A stretch of DNA of 64,000 bases from CBDCUC01 sp965222485 (GTDB lineage Bacteria; Pseudomonadota; Alphaproteobacteria; Rhizobiales; Hyphomicrobiaceae), in assembly GCA_965222485.1 (NCBI GenBank), contig CBDCUC010000040.1, positions 1,550,001 through 1,614,000 on the forward strand, given 5' to 3'. Shown here piece after piece: positions 52,999-61,317 of this stretch (the stretch's first letter is position 1; every line of letters starts with the position of its first letter). A program made the translations under genes and the position numbers. The notes below the pieces were generated by a model. The model ran no database searches. It saw nothing but the letters and a program-made list of their open reading frames with translations, and was not told where the DNA came from.

Positions 52999-54462
52999 TT
53001 ATGCGGAAGGTGGTGCCGGAGGCGGTACGCCCGCGTTGATTTCAGTTCCTTCGCCGTGCTCGAAGTCAGGTAGATCGTCAAGTAAACGGTCCCATTTGGC
53101 ATCGATGTGCAGGCCTGCCTCGAGAGGTGGTAGCGTCGACAATGTACCGTCTGCGTTTTGGGTGACAATTCCGTCATGCATCAGGCGATGCAGTGCGTCT
53201 TCGACGTCAAAATCGACCTCAACTCCAAAACTTGCTTTCAAGTATTGCTCGATGGCCCTGTCGATGGACGGCAGATCGTTTATTGTCGCGCGTTCCTTGC
53301 AGAGAACCGAATAGAGTAGGATCTCCTCCTTGATGTCTTCGTCCGCCGCAGCGTCGGCCAGGCTCACAACGACGCCGGAGTTATCTGCCATGGCATGAAA
53401 GTACAGGTTTTGCGCCATGATCACCATGTAGCGCTGCTTCTGGTTCATAAAGCTCATTGCCTGGCGGAAGACGACAGCACCAAGGCCGGCGAATGCACCG
53501 ATAGCCGCAACAGGGTTGGTTGCAACAAGTGCGACCTTGCCGGCGGCGCTGAACGCGCCCATGCCAAGGCCGCCGGCGGACGTGACGCCAAGTTTGATTT
53601 TGTCGAGCAGTCGAAATCTAACAACGGTATTGGGAAAAATCATCTCCACGTCGCTGCGCGGGATGTTTTTGAAAAGCTTCATGTAGATATTTTGTTCCAG
53701 GACGCTTGCGGGCAGCATGCTACGAGCACGCTTCACCATTTTCTTGGCCTCTTTGCTGGAGACTTTTTCCTGCGCCATCAATTCGCGAACGCGTTTCTCT
53801 TCCGGCTTGAGTTTGAACAGGACAAACATGCGCTGAAAAATGGGTACGTGGAACTCCTCCTTGCGCATGAACTTTCTTAATGTCCGCCGCTGATCCTTGC
53901 GGGTGGATGCGCCGCGGTAGAAGATCAGGATCTCTTCGAACTCCGAGAATTCAACGAATAGGTCCAATCCATAATGGCTCTCGCGCGTCAGGATCGTTTG
54001 CACATCGTTTTGGTCAATCTCAACGTAGTTGGCTTGTTCGAGAATTTTCCGCATGCGATCGACGACATGGCTTTGCATGTCGGCGCATTCCTCGTCGGTA
54101 AATCTGCGCGTCAGCAGAAGATCGGTGTCTGGGCTGAAGGGTTCGTACATCTGCTGCAGCTCAAGCAGATCGACGTTGTATCGCTGGTGGCGCCAATAAT
54201 CGAGATAATGAAAAAAACGCCTGGCCTGTTGTGCCTGGCCCGGGGCCCAGCTCTCTGGCATCGTCAGGCGGTCGATGAGCGCAAAACGCGTGACGGGAAT
54301 GAAATTCTCAAGTGCACGTGTGGAGTCGGGCGCGACAATGTCAACGTTTGATTTGGTCTGTTCAAGCTGGACGTCTTCGCTTGCGGCGGTATGTCCGACT
54401 GCCTGTCCCGCAGCTTGCGGCTGGTTTTCGAACGTTACTGGGCTGACCTTCAATGTCGACAT
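52999..54462 (-). CDS. DUF3754 / TMEM143-family membrane protein
   Basis: A 487-residue protein of unknown function. The phrase FIPVTRFALIDRL near residue 54 and the central segments GLDLFVEFSEFEEILIFYRG, KMVKRARSMLPAS, EMIFPNTVVRFRLLDKIKLGVTSAGG match the DUF3754 family, related to mitochondrial TMEM143. A hydrophobic hairpin (about residues 300-345, Ala/Gly-rich) probably spans the membrane. The rest is soluble and highly charged, with a Pro/Ala tail (GVPPPAPPSA). ATG 54462. The first of three minus-strand genes with prmA and aminopeptidase P; 36 bases separate it from prmA. Confidence 0.82.
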   Translation of the reverse strand: MSTLKVSPVTFENQPQAAGQAVGHTAASEDVQLEQTKSNVDIVAPDSTRALENFIPVTRFALIDRLTMPESWAPGQAQQARRFFHYLDYWRHQRYNVDLLELQQMYEPFSPDTDLLLTRRFTDEECADMQSHVVDRMRKILEQANYVEIDQNDVQTILTRESHYGLDLFVEFSEFEEILIFYRGASTRKDQRRTLRKFMRKEEFHVPIFQRMFVLFKLKPEEKRVRELMAQEKVSSKEAKKMVKRARSMLPASVLEQNIYMKLFKNIPRSDVEMIFPNTVVRFRLLDKIKLGVTSAGGLGMGAFSAAGKVALVATNPVAAIGAFAGLGAVVFRQAMSFMNQKQRYMVIMAQNLYFHAMADNSGVVVSLADAAADEDIKEEILLYSVLCKERATINDLPSIDRAIEQYLKASFGVEVDFDVEDALHRLMHDGIVTQNADGTLSTLPPLEAGLHIDAKWDRLLDDLPDFEHGEGTEINAGVPPPAPPSA

Positions 54463-54902
54463 CGTAACTACCCTCCCGACACCGTCGGACTTTTGCTTAA
54501 TGGACTGCTGTGGCCGGAAAATGAGGCTTTCTGCGCGCCATCCGTTGGCAGGTATACCTTGAGGTTATGTCTTCTCTCAATGCTGTTCAGGCCGCCCGCG
54601 AGGCTCTTCCGCAGTTGGCGGAGCCAGTTTCGGCTAGCATGTTAATTTTGCAACGTTTTTCTTCGTCTTTCCGCAGTGGATCGGCTTGTGTCGCTGGGAT
54701 AGCGGAGGTATGGGGATGGCGGCGTGCGGGGTGCATGCGATCTGAGAGAAGGAGTTTATGGTCTTCGGGCGGTAGCAAGGCGGGGTGCGATACGGCTTGG
54801 TCATCAAATGAACGGCGTGGCCTGTGTGTAAGGGGCCGCGTCAAAAATATTGGGTTTTAGTATAACGCAGCAGCTACGTATTTTCGCCACGTGTAACAGA
54901 AT
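54463..54902. other. Divergent intergenic region
   Basis: A 440-base gap between the minus-strand DUF3754 gene and the plus-strand beta-solenoid gene, expected to hold both promoters. Short open frames have no ribosome sites and no protein-like character. No hairpin with a T-tract, RNA gene or repeat was recognised. Confidence 0.45.
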
Positions 54903-57332
54903 ATGGTGCGCCTATTGGAGTCGTTAAAACCGGGTGATCGTTACATGACACAGCCTCTTTCGATGGCTTTGGATGGTCTAAGCGAGGCAGAGCGGGCCTT
55001 GGTTGAGGCTGTCGGACGGGGTGAGCCGGTTGATCTCAAGCGCAAGGCGGTTCGCGGAGAAGTCCTTGCCGATCTGTTACGCGAAGCGCGTCCGGGCTGG
55101 CAGGTGCCGGACGCGGGTGTACGGATCACACGTGCCATTGTTACGGGCGGACTTGACCTTGAGGGTTGTGTTCTGACCAAGCCCTTCCTGATGCGCCACT
55201 CGCGTTTGGAGGGTCAGGGGAGCAACGGCGCCCTCAATATTCGTGATGCAAAATTGAAGCGATTAGGATTGCACTCGTCAACCATCGAGGGCGCGATCAT
55301 GGCCGACCGGGTTGAGATCGATAACGGCCTTTACATTGGTGGAGGAGTTGTCCGCGGTGCGTTGCAGATCCGGGGTGGCAGCATAGGTGGCGCGCTGGCG
55401 CTGGAAGCTTGCGAGGCCGGTGACGGGCAGGTCTCGCTGCGTGCGACAGGTACGCGGGTTAGTGGTCCGCTGATTTTGCGGCGCTCTCAGCTTGCCGGTG
55501 ACGTCATGATTGGACGGATGCATCTCGGTTCGGGCCTATATGCCGAAGAATGCAGCATCAAGGGGGCCAGCGTGGCGATCGACGGGCAAAGCCTCACAAC
55601 CGAAGGCGACGTCTTACTTGAAAAATCGATCCTGACCGGCGGCATGAGGCTGAACAATGCTAGCGTTGGCGGCCGATTTGCCGCCGATGGCGCGCAAGCC
55701 ACCGCGGAAGAGGTGGCGATTGATGCGTCGGGCATCAACATCGCGCAAGGGCTCAACATGCAGGGTGCCAAGCTTGATGGCGCCTTTGTGCTTGACGGGG
55801 CGCAGATCGAGAAAGGGGTCAATACTGGCGGCATTGAGGTCAATGGCGGGGCCACCGCAATTGCGGCGGATGTCGTGATTGTCGGCGGGAATTGGGATTT
55901 GGCCCGCTCGAAGCTTGTTGGGCATGTGCGGTTCGCAGGTGCGGACATAAACGGTCAGTTGCGGTTCACCGAATCGCGACTGTTCGGTAGCGATCTGGCC
56001 CTGAGAGCCGATGGTGCACGCATTCGCGGCGGTTGTTACTTTACTCGGGCCGTGGTGATCGGCCTGATGCGTTTTCCAGCGGCGCAGATTGGCAATCAGT
56101 TCCGATTCAGTGGGGCGTCGCTAAAGGTGGACCGCGGCATCGTCCTGCTGGCCAGTGGGGCTCACTTTGATCGTGACGTGCAGCTCGGCGCCGGAATGCA
56201 AAGTGTCGGGGCGCTTGTTTTCGACCAAGCGCGTATTCGCGGTGTTCTGGATATCCGTGACGGGGAGCTTTGCAGCGCTGCGATTTCGCGAACCACAACG
56301 CAGGGAGGCCCGCGTCCTGGTGCGTCGCGAGGGGAGGATGCACGCTTCGATGACATTGCGATCAGTTTGGTGGATGCTGAAATTGGTCGCCTGCAAATGC
56401 CGCAAGGTGTAGCCAATCGGCCAAAGGGCATCATCGACTTGTCGCGGGCTCAGGCCGGTTCCTACGAGGACTTTGCCGCTGCTTGGCCACCAAGCCTGCA
56501 GGAGCGGCACCTGAGCGAGGATGGGCGCGATATCGATCACCTCGTGCTTGATGGTTTTTGCTATGAGCACTTGTCCAATCCGTCTGGCGCCGGGCGCACA
56601 TCCACCGCGGCTGGCGAACGCGTGGCGGGGCCTCGCCTGCGCTGGCTTGAAGGGCAGAACGCACGCGATCTGGATGAGCACTTCAAGCCGCAGTCCTGGG
56701 TGCAATTGGGAACGCGGCTGGAAGCCCAGGGCTATCACGACGATGCACGTGAAATCCTGATTGCACGGCGCCGCCGGGAGCGGATGAGCCGATCAGCGAC
56801 ATCAGGACAGAGGTTGCAAGGTGCGATCCTCGATGTCTTTGCGCTTTATGGCTACAATCCGTGGCGTACGGTGTTGTGGATGGTTGTGTTCGTTTTAGGG
56901 TTTGCCGCTGTTTGGGGTTGGGCGGCCCGCTCATGTGCGGATCCGGGCTGCCGCGATGAAAGCGCGTTCGTGATCACTAACAGGGACGCCTACACACCAA
57001 ACAATTTCCGGGCCAGTTACCCCCCGTTCAATTCGCTGGGTTACTCGTTCGATATGTTCGTGCCATTCGTGTCATTTGGCTATGCCGACCACTGGCGCGC
57101 GAATGTCAGTTGGAAGCCTTTTGCTTCAATTCCACTCCCGATTGGCGACCGAGCGGCCACGACTGTGCAAGGAAGCCGGTCTGGTTCGGCGGAGGAGCGT
57201 GATCGACTCACGCTGACGGTCGGTGGGCTACTCTATGTGCTTGGCATTGTAGAGATCATATTGGGGCTGGTGCTGACCTCGCTCGCGGTCACTGGTTTCA
57301 CGGGGCTTCTTGCGCGCGATCGGACGAGTTGA
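54903..57332 (+). CDS. Large beta-solenoid membrane protein
   Basis: An 809-residue protein of unknown function. After an N-terminal helical part (ALDGLSEAERALVEAVGRGEPVDL, and VRGEVLADLLREARPG) comes a long repetitive region (about residues 70-560) of short strands with regular small and hydrophobic positions, such as GGLDLEGCVL, GALQIRGGSIGGAL, GGMRLNNASVGGRF and GQLRFTESRLFG, indicating a right-handed beta-solenoid like pentapeptide or bactofilin folds. A helical part (about 600-650) leads to two transmembrane helices (VLWMVVFVLGFAAVWGWAA; GGLLYVLGIVEIILGLVLTSLAVTG) enclosing an extracytoplasmic loop. Similar Streptomyces proteins are labelled membrane-associated oxidoreductases, but no redox motif is present. 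ATG 54945 is an alternative start. Confidence 0.75.
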   Translation: MVRLLESLKPGDRYMTQPLSMALDGLSEAERALVEAVGRGEPVDLKRKAVRGEVLADLLREARPGWQVPDAGVRITRAIVTGGLDLEGCVLTKPFLMRHSRLEGQGSNGALNIRDAKLKRLGLHSSTIEGAIMADRVEIDNGLYIGGGVVRGALQIRGGSIGGALALEACEAGDGQVSLRATGTRVSGPLILRRSQLAGDVMIGRMHLGSGLYAEECSIKGASVAIDGQSLTTEGDVLLEKSILTGGMRLNNASVGGRFAADGAQATAEEVAIDASGINIAQGLNMQGAKLDGAFVLDGAQIEKGVNTGGIEVNGGATAIAADVVIVGGNWDLARSKLVGHVRFAGADINGQLRFTESRLFGSDLALRADGARIRGGCYFTRAVVIGLMRFPAAQIGNQFRFSGASLKVDRGIVLLASGAHFDRDVQLGAGMQSVGALVFDQARIRGVLDIRDGELCSAAISRTTTQGGPRPGASRGEDARFDDIAISLVDAEIGRLQMPQGVANRPKGIIDLSRAQAGSYEDFAAAWPPSLQERHLSEDGRDIDHLVLDGFCYEHLSNPSGAGRTSTAAGERVAGPRLRWLEGQNARDLDEHFKPQSWVQLGTRLEAQGYHDDAREILIARRRRERMSRSATSGQRLQGAILDVFALYGYNPWRTVLWMVVFVLGFAAVWGWAARSCADPGCRDESAFVITNRDAYTPNNFRASYPPFNSLGYSFDMFVPFVSFGYADHWRANVSWKPFASIPLPIGDRAATTVQGSRSGSAEERDRLTLTVGGLLYVLGIVEIILGLVLTSLAVTGFTGLLARDRTS

Positions 57333-57471
57333 GGGCATTTGGGCGCGCCGTGTTGCCAATCCTCTGACGCGGTCTCTATTCCCTTTCAAGGCGCGCAGAA
57401 ATGAAAACGGCGCCAGAACGCAGGTGCGCACTGACGCCATCAATGTATGCGCGTATCTACTCCAGTGTCAG

Positions 57472-58074
57472 TTACTGGTTATAGGATGTCGGTGAAAAGT
57501 CCTGTCCAGGTGAGGCTTGAGCTGAGGGTACGACAACGGCTCCGTTGTCGTGATCATGCGAGCCGTCTGCATGCGGTGCGTTAAGTTGTGGGGTGACTTC
57601 GCTGGGGTCTTTCACCTTGCGCGACCGGCCATCGAAGCTTGCGCCAGGTTCGATGGCCAGAAACTGGCTATGAATATCTCCTTCGACTTCGGCCTGGTCA
57701 TGCAACGTAACGTGCTGGCCGCGTACCGCTCCGCCGACCTTGCCGTGGATGGAAACCTTGTCGGCCGTGATGGCACCGGTAATTACGGCCGCATCGCCAA
57801 CGACAAGCTCCTGGCAATGCAAATCGGCGTGTATGTTGCCATTGACGTGTAATGAGCCCTGGCAGCGGATCGTAATCGACTGACCTTCGATGGAAAAATT
57901 ACTGCCGATAACGGACGTGCCGGTATCGGGTGGTGCTGAGGTTGCTGCGGAGAAGTCGGATATGCCGTCGTTGTGAGCCGTCGCGGACGTGGGTGGCGGG
58001 GTCGTAGGCTCCGTTCTTGTCGAAAAAGACGCGGGGGTATCGATCGGCTTCGGATCGGATTTGCGGTTGAACAC
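57472..58074 (-). CDS. Bactofilin family cytoskeletal protein
   Basis: A 200-residue bactofilin (DUF583). The central beta-helix domain covers about residues 55-155 with the repeating pattern SVIGSNFSIEGQSITIRCQGSLHVNGNI, VVGDAAVITGAITADKVSIHGKVGGAVRG and VEGDIHSQFLAIEPGASFDG. Flanking Pro/Thr/Ser-rich (N) and His/Asp-rich (C) tails are disordered. Bactofilins polymerise without nucleotides and scaffold envelope or stalk synthesis. GTG 58074 is preferred because AAGGGAGAAG lies at good spacing; an in-frame TTG at 58104 lacks one. It is convergent with the beta-solenoid membrane-protein gene. Confidence 0.9.
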   Translation of the reverse strand: MFNRKSDPKPIDTPASFSTRTEPTTPPPTSATAHNDGISDFSAATSAPPDTGTSVIGSNFSIEGQSITIRCQGSLHVNGNIHADLHCQELVVGDAAVITGAITADKVSIHGKVGGAVRGQHVTLHDQAEVEGDIHSQFLAIEPGASFDGRSRKVKDPSEVTPQLNAPHADGSHDHDNGAVVVPSAQASPGQDFSPTSYNQ

Positions 58075-58348
58075 TGTACTCTTCTCCCTTTGCGCGTCGT
58101 CCAAATATGAGTGATCCAGGCGTTGAGGTTGCCTGCTGGATTGGCGGATTTATGTCAGGTTGCCGCTCTGGGCCAATTTTATCGGTCTCCCGAGGTCTGA
58201 ATTCGGAAAAATTGGTTATCGGAGAGGGTCTAATAGGTCTTGGGGGCGCCGAGCGGCTCCCGCTTGAGGGCTGACGGCCCATTCTACGATTTGAGCAGAA
58301 GCGCCGCGCCGCGGCTTTGCCAGAGAAGACAGCAAAAGACACCTAGGC

Positions 58349-58975
58349 CTAGTCGGCTGAGGGGTTTTGTTCAATGATGTACTGGCAGGTGAGCAGGTCT
58401 TTTCGAATGCAGGCCGCGCGAACCTTACGCCCGGTGGCGCCCTCAAAGAAGGCTGCGGCCGCCCGGCACACGCATGCGTCTTGTCTGACGGCGGTGGCAA
58501 ACGGGCAGGCGTGGTTGCGTACGATCAACTTGCCGCTCGAGTGTTGGGTTACTTCCGCTGATGCCCCCAGGCTGTTCACGATGCCGATTGCCGCATTGAG
58601 CTTCTGGTTGAATGTTCCGTTGGCGGGAATTGGCGCATTTTGAGCAATCTCAAGGCCGGTTTGCCTTAGGACGTTTGTCAAAGTGCGGTCGGGTAACTTG
58701 CGGCGCAGTGTCGACAGAAGTGCTGTGGCGAATGGCTGATAGGCTGCTGACGCGTGGTCTTCGCTGCCGGGTGCAGCTTCGTATTCGTAAGCGGGTTTGC
58801 CGGCAGTAGCAGCGCGGCGTTGACGGCCCTGACGAATAATCCCCTCATTCAGCAATTGGTTGACCTGAACCACAACGGCGTTGCGCGTGATTGAGAGTTC
58901 GGAGGCAAGCTCACTCAGTGTACGCGGCTCAGAGCGCACGAGCTGCCAAATTCTTTCCTTCGTCGAGACTGTCAA
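58349..58975 (-). CDS. COG2345 / SufR-like winged-helix regulator with cysteine cluster
   Basis: A 208-residue transcriptional regulator. The N-terminal winged helix (KERIWQLVRSEPRTLSELASELSITRNAVVVQVNQLLNEGIIRQG) is followed by a linker and an effector domain whose C-terminus carries NHACPF, a second pair CVC 10 residues on, then AACIRKDLLTC. The C-X12-C spacing and final CxYII match the SufR-like family, in which cysteines bind an iron-sulfur cluster. The only start between the upstream in-frame stop and the winged helix is TTG 58975, with AAGG upstream. It diverges from a cytochrome P460 gene and probably controls it; this is inference. Confidence 0.82.
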   Translation of the reverse strand: MTVSTKERIWQLVRSEPRTLSELASELSITRNAVVVQVNQLLNEGIIRQGRQRRAATAGKPAYEYEAAPGSEDHASAAYQPFATALLSTLRRKLPDRTLTNVLRQTGLEIAQNAPIPANGTFNQKLNAAIGIVNSLGASAEVTQHSSGKLIVRNHACPFATAVRQDACVCRAAAAFFEGATGRKVRAACIRKDLLTCQYIIEQNPSAD

Positions 58976-59058
58976 CTTGTTTGTGCCCTTGGTTGATAGG
59001 GTGGCTTATTAAGATTGGGTCAGCGATTCCAAAGTCTAGCACGATCACAAAATTTTTT

Positions 59059-59081
59059 ATAACAATATAATAAATAGTTAT
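59059..59081. promoter_or_regulatory. A+T-rich imperfect palindrome, candidate operator
   Basis: ATAAC (59059-59063) and GTTAT (59077-59081) are the arms of a 23-bp imperfect palindrome that continues inwards with mismatches every third base. It sits in the A+T-rich gap between the divergent COG2345-like regulator and the cytochrome P460 gene, where an autoregulatory operator would be expected. No binding data. Confidence 0.45.
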
Positions 59082-59202
59082 TGTCATTATTGGCTGGGCT
59101 GTGACACGTTGCAGTTGCTGGTGGTCAATGCATCTGCGTGCACCTAGCGTTTCGGCCTTACGGCCAGGAGTGTTGTTGTTTGATCAATTGGAGGGTTTGG
59201 GA

Positions 59203-59727
59203 ATGATTAGACGTATTGGTGCGGCTGTTGTGTCAGGGCTCATCGTGGCTGTGGGCGGAGCCCTGTTCGTGGCGGTTCAGGCCGGTGAGGAACGGATAAA
59301 GTTTCCTGCGGATTATCGCACGACATTTACCAATTACCTGAGCCTCGACCGGACGCAGAATGCGGACCAAATCATCCGCCTCTTTGCTAACGATGTTGCG
59401 CTGAAGGCAGCGAAAGAGGGGGGTGAGTTTCCGAATGGCTCGGTATTGGTTGCAGAGATTTATAAGGCAAAGCTGGACGCGGATGGTGAGGCGATTGAAA
59501 GTGCGCTTGGCCGGCGGATTCGCGATAAGTTTGCAGCCATTGGTGTCATGGAAAAGGGTGAAGGCTGGGGCGCTGGTAGGGCCAAAGAGCTAGATACAGG
59601 CGATTGGGACTTTGCCGTCTTCAAGCCCGATGGAACACGCGCAAAGAAAGATCTAGACGCCTGCCGGAAGTGCCATGCTCCGCTTAAAGAAACTAAGCAC
59701 CTATTTTCTTACGAACACCTCAAGTGA
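59203..59727 (+). CDS. Cytochrome P460 family protein
   Basis: A 174-residue exported haem protein. A signal peptide (MIRRIGAAVVSGLIVAVGGALFVAVQA) is followed by FPADYRTTFTNYLSLDR, NGSVLVAEIYKAKLD, a GWGAGRAKELDTGDWDFAVFKPDG core and a C-terminal haem-c site C154-R-K-C157-H158. The layout matches cytochrome P460, whose haem is also cross-linked to a lysine; which lysine does so here cannot be told by eye. P460 proteins oxidise hydroxylamine or handle NO-related species, and functions outside nitrifiers are open. ATG 59203 has GGAGGG seven bases upstream. It is convergent with the POT transporter, 26 bases away. Confidence 0.87.
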   Translation: MIRRIGAAVVSGLIVAVGGALFVAVQAGEERIKFPADYRTTFTNYLSLDRTQNADQIIRLFANDVALKAAKEGGEFPNGSVLVAEIYKAKLDADGEAIESALGRRIRDKFAAIGVMEKGEGWGAGRAKELDTGDWDFAVFKPDGTRAKKDLDACRKCHAPLKETKHLFSYEHLK

Positions 59728-59753
59728 CGGGTGAATAGGTCCTTCATGGTGCT

Positions 59754-61262
59754 CTAGCGTATCTCGCCCATGAGGCGGTGTACCCATGGCGTTACGGCAA
59801 GCATGAGCGCTGCCGCAATTGCGACCATGATGGCTTGTGTCTGAAAGAATGCAGCCAAGGCCTGGGGATCCGAAGCATTGAATTCGGATGCAAGTAGGCC
59901 GGCAAGTTTGCTGCCCCAGGCTGCTGCGAGAAACCAGACGCCCAGGACCAGGCTGACGAGGCGGGCCGGTGCCAGCTTTGTCATGGTGCTCAGGCCAACG
60001 GGGCTTAAGAATAGCTCCCCGACCGTTTGCAGGAAGAACAGTCCGACGATCCAAAGCGGGCTCACCTTGCCTTCTACGGTCAGGATGGCGGCAGGCACCA
60101 TGAGCGCGAACGAAAGGCCTAAAAAGATCAGGCCGATCGCGAATTTCACCGGGCTTGAAGGCTGATTGGGGCCGAGGCGAACGAAAGCCCACGCGAAAAT
60201 CGGCGCAAGCATAATCACGAACAGCGAGTTCAGAGATTGGAACCAGCTTGAAGGGAAGTTCCAGCCGAAAATCTGCGTGCGGGTCAATTGATCTCCGAAT
60301 AACGCAATTGTGGAGCCGGCCTGTTCGAAAACGGCCCAGAAGATCATGGCAGCAATGAAAAAGACTCCGATGGCGGCGACACGGCGGGCATCGAGGTCGT
60401 CTTTTGCGGCAAAGTAGATGATGCCGGCGGCCGGAATCAGCAAGAACGAGTATGGAACCCATTCAAATCCGGGTTTCCCTGAGAGCATACTGAGCGTCAG
60501 TGCTGCGCCAGTGCCGACGAGAACGAATAGGGCATGCAGCCACGCCTTTGGTTCTATCTTCGGTCGCTCGCCGAAATGAGCGATGCGGTCAGCTTGGAGG
60601 ATGTAGACGATAAGCCCAAGAACCATGCCGACGCCTGCGGCGCCAAAGCCCCAATGCCAACTCCCTGCCGGGTCGAAACCTGATTGCTCAAGCCACGATT
60701 TGAATATGTCGCTTTGGGCGAGGAAGCCGGTGACAAACGGGGCAAGGAATGCGCCGAGGTTGATGCCCATGTAAAAGATCGAAAAGCCCGCGTCGCGGCG
60801 TTCGTCGTTTTTTGCATAAAGTCCGCCGACGAGCGCGCTTATGCTGGGTTTGAGCAGGCCCGTTCCCAGTACGATCAGGACAAGTCCGGCGTAGAACATT
60901 TCGATGCGGTCGACGGCGAGTGCAAAGTGACCACAGGCAATGATAATGCCGCCGACGAGAACGGAACGGCGGTGCCCAAGCAGATAGTCGGCAATGAAGC
61001 CACCAGGAATGGCGAGCATATATACGGCCATCGTGTAATTGCCGTAGATGTGTGCCGCCTCTCGTGCGCTTAAACCCATGCCACCGGACGTGGCGGGGGC
61101 GACCATGAACAGCACGAGAAGGGCGCGCATGCCGTAATACGAGAAGCGTTCCCATAATTCGGTGAAGAAAAGTGTCCTGAGGCCCGGCGGATGGCCGCGC
61201 AGGCCGATTGCGTGATTGCCTGCGGACACACTTGCGGGATCTTGGGAGGCTGCTTGTGTCAT
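59754..61262 (-). CDS. Proton-dependent oligopeptide transporter (POT/PTR2 family)
   Basis: A 502-residue major-facilitator transporter importing di- or tripeptides with protons. The POT signature FFTELWERFSYYGMRALLVLF (containing ExxERFxYYG) opens the first helix; further marks are FIADYLLGHRRSVLVGG and FSIFYMGINLGAFLAPFVTGFLAQ (PTR2 signature). About 14 helices are present. ATG 61262 is chosen because the upstream open frame (to 61496) lies inside uvrD and is not protein-like. No clear ribosome site is seen. It starts 55 bases after the uvrD stop, so it may be transcribed with it. Confidence 0.93.
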   Translation of the reverse strand: MTQAASQDPASVSAGNHAIGLRGHPPGLRTLFFTELWERFSYYGMRALLVLFMVAPATSGGMGLSAREAAHIYGNYTMAVYMLAIPGGFIADYLLGHRRSVLVGGIIIACGHFALAVDRIEMFYAGLVLIVLGTGLLKPSISALVGGLYAKNDERRDAGFSIFYMGINLGAFLAPFVTGFLAQSDIFKSWLEQSGFDPAGSWHWGFGAAGVGMVLGLIVYILQADRIAHFGERPKIEPKAWLHALFVLVGTGAALTLSMLSGKPGFEWVPYSFLLIPAAGIIYFAAKDDLDARRVAAIGVFFIAAMIFWAVFEQAGSTIALFGDQLTRTQIFGWNFPSSWFQSLNSLFVIMLAPIFAWAFVRLGPNQPSSPVKFAIGLIFLGLSFALMVPAAILTVEGKVSPLWIVGLFFLQTVGELFLSPVGLSTMTKLAPARLVSLVLGVWFLAAAWGSKLAGLLASEFNASDPQALAAFFQTQAIMVAIAAALMLAVTPWVHRLMGEIR

Positions 61263-61317
61263 CGGTTTGGGAACGCGCCAGTTGTTTGTGGTTTGCGAGG
61301 AAGAATGCGCTTCCTTC

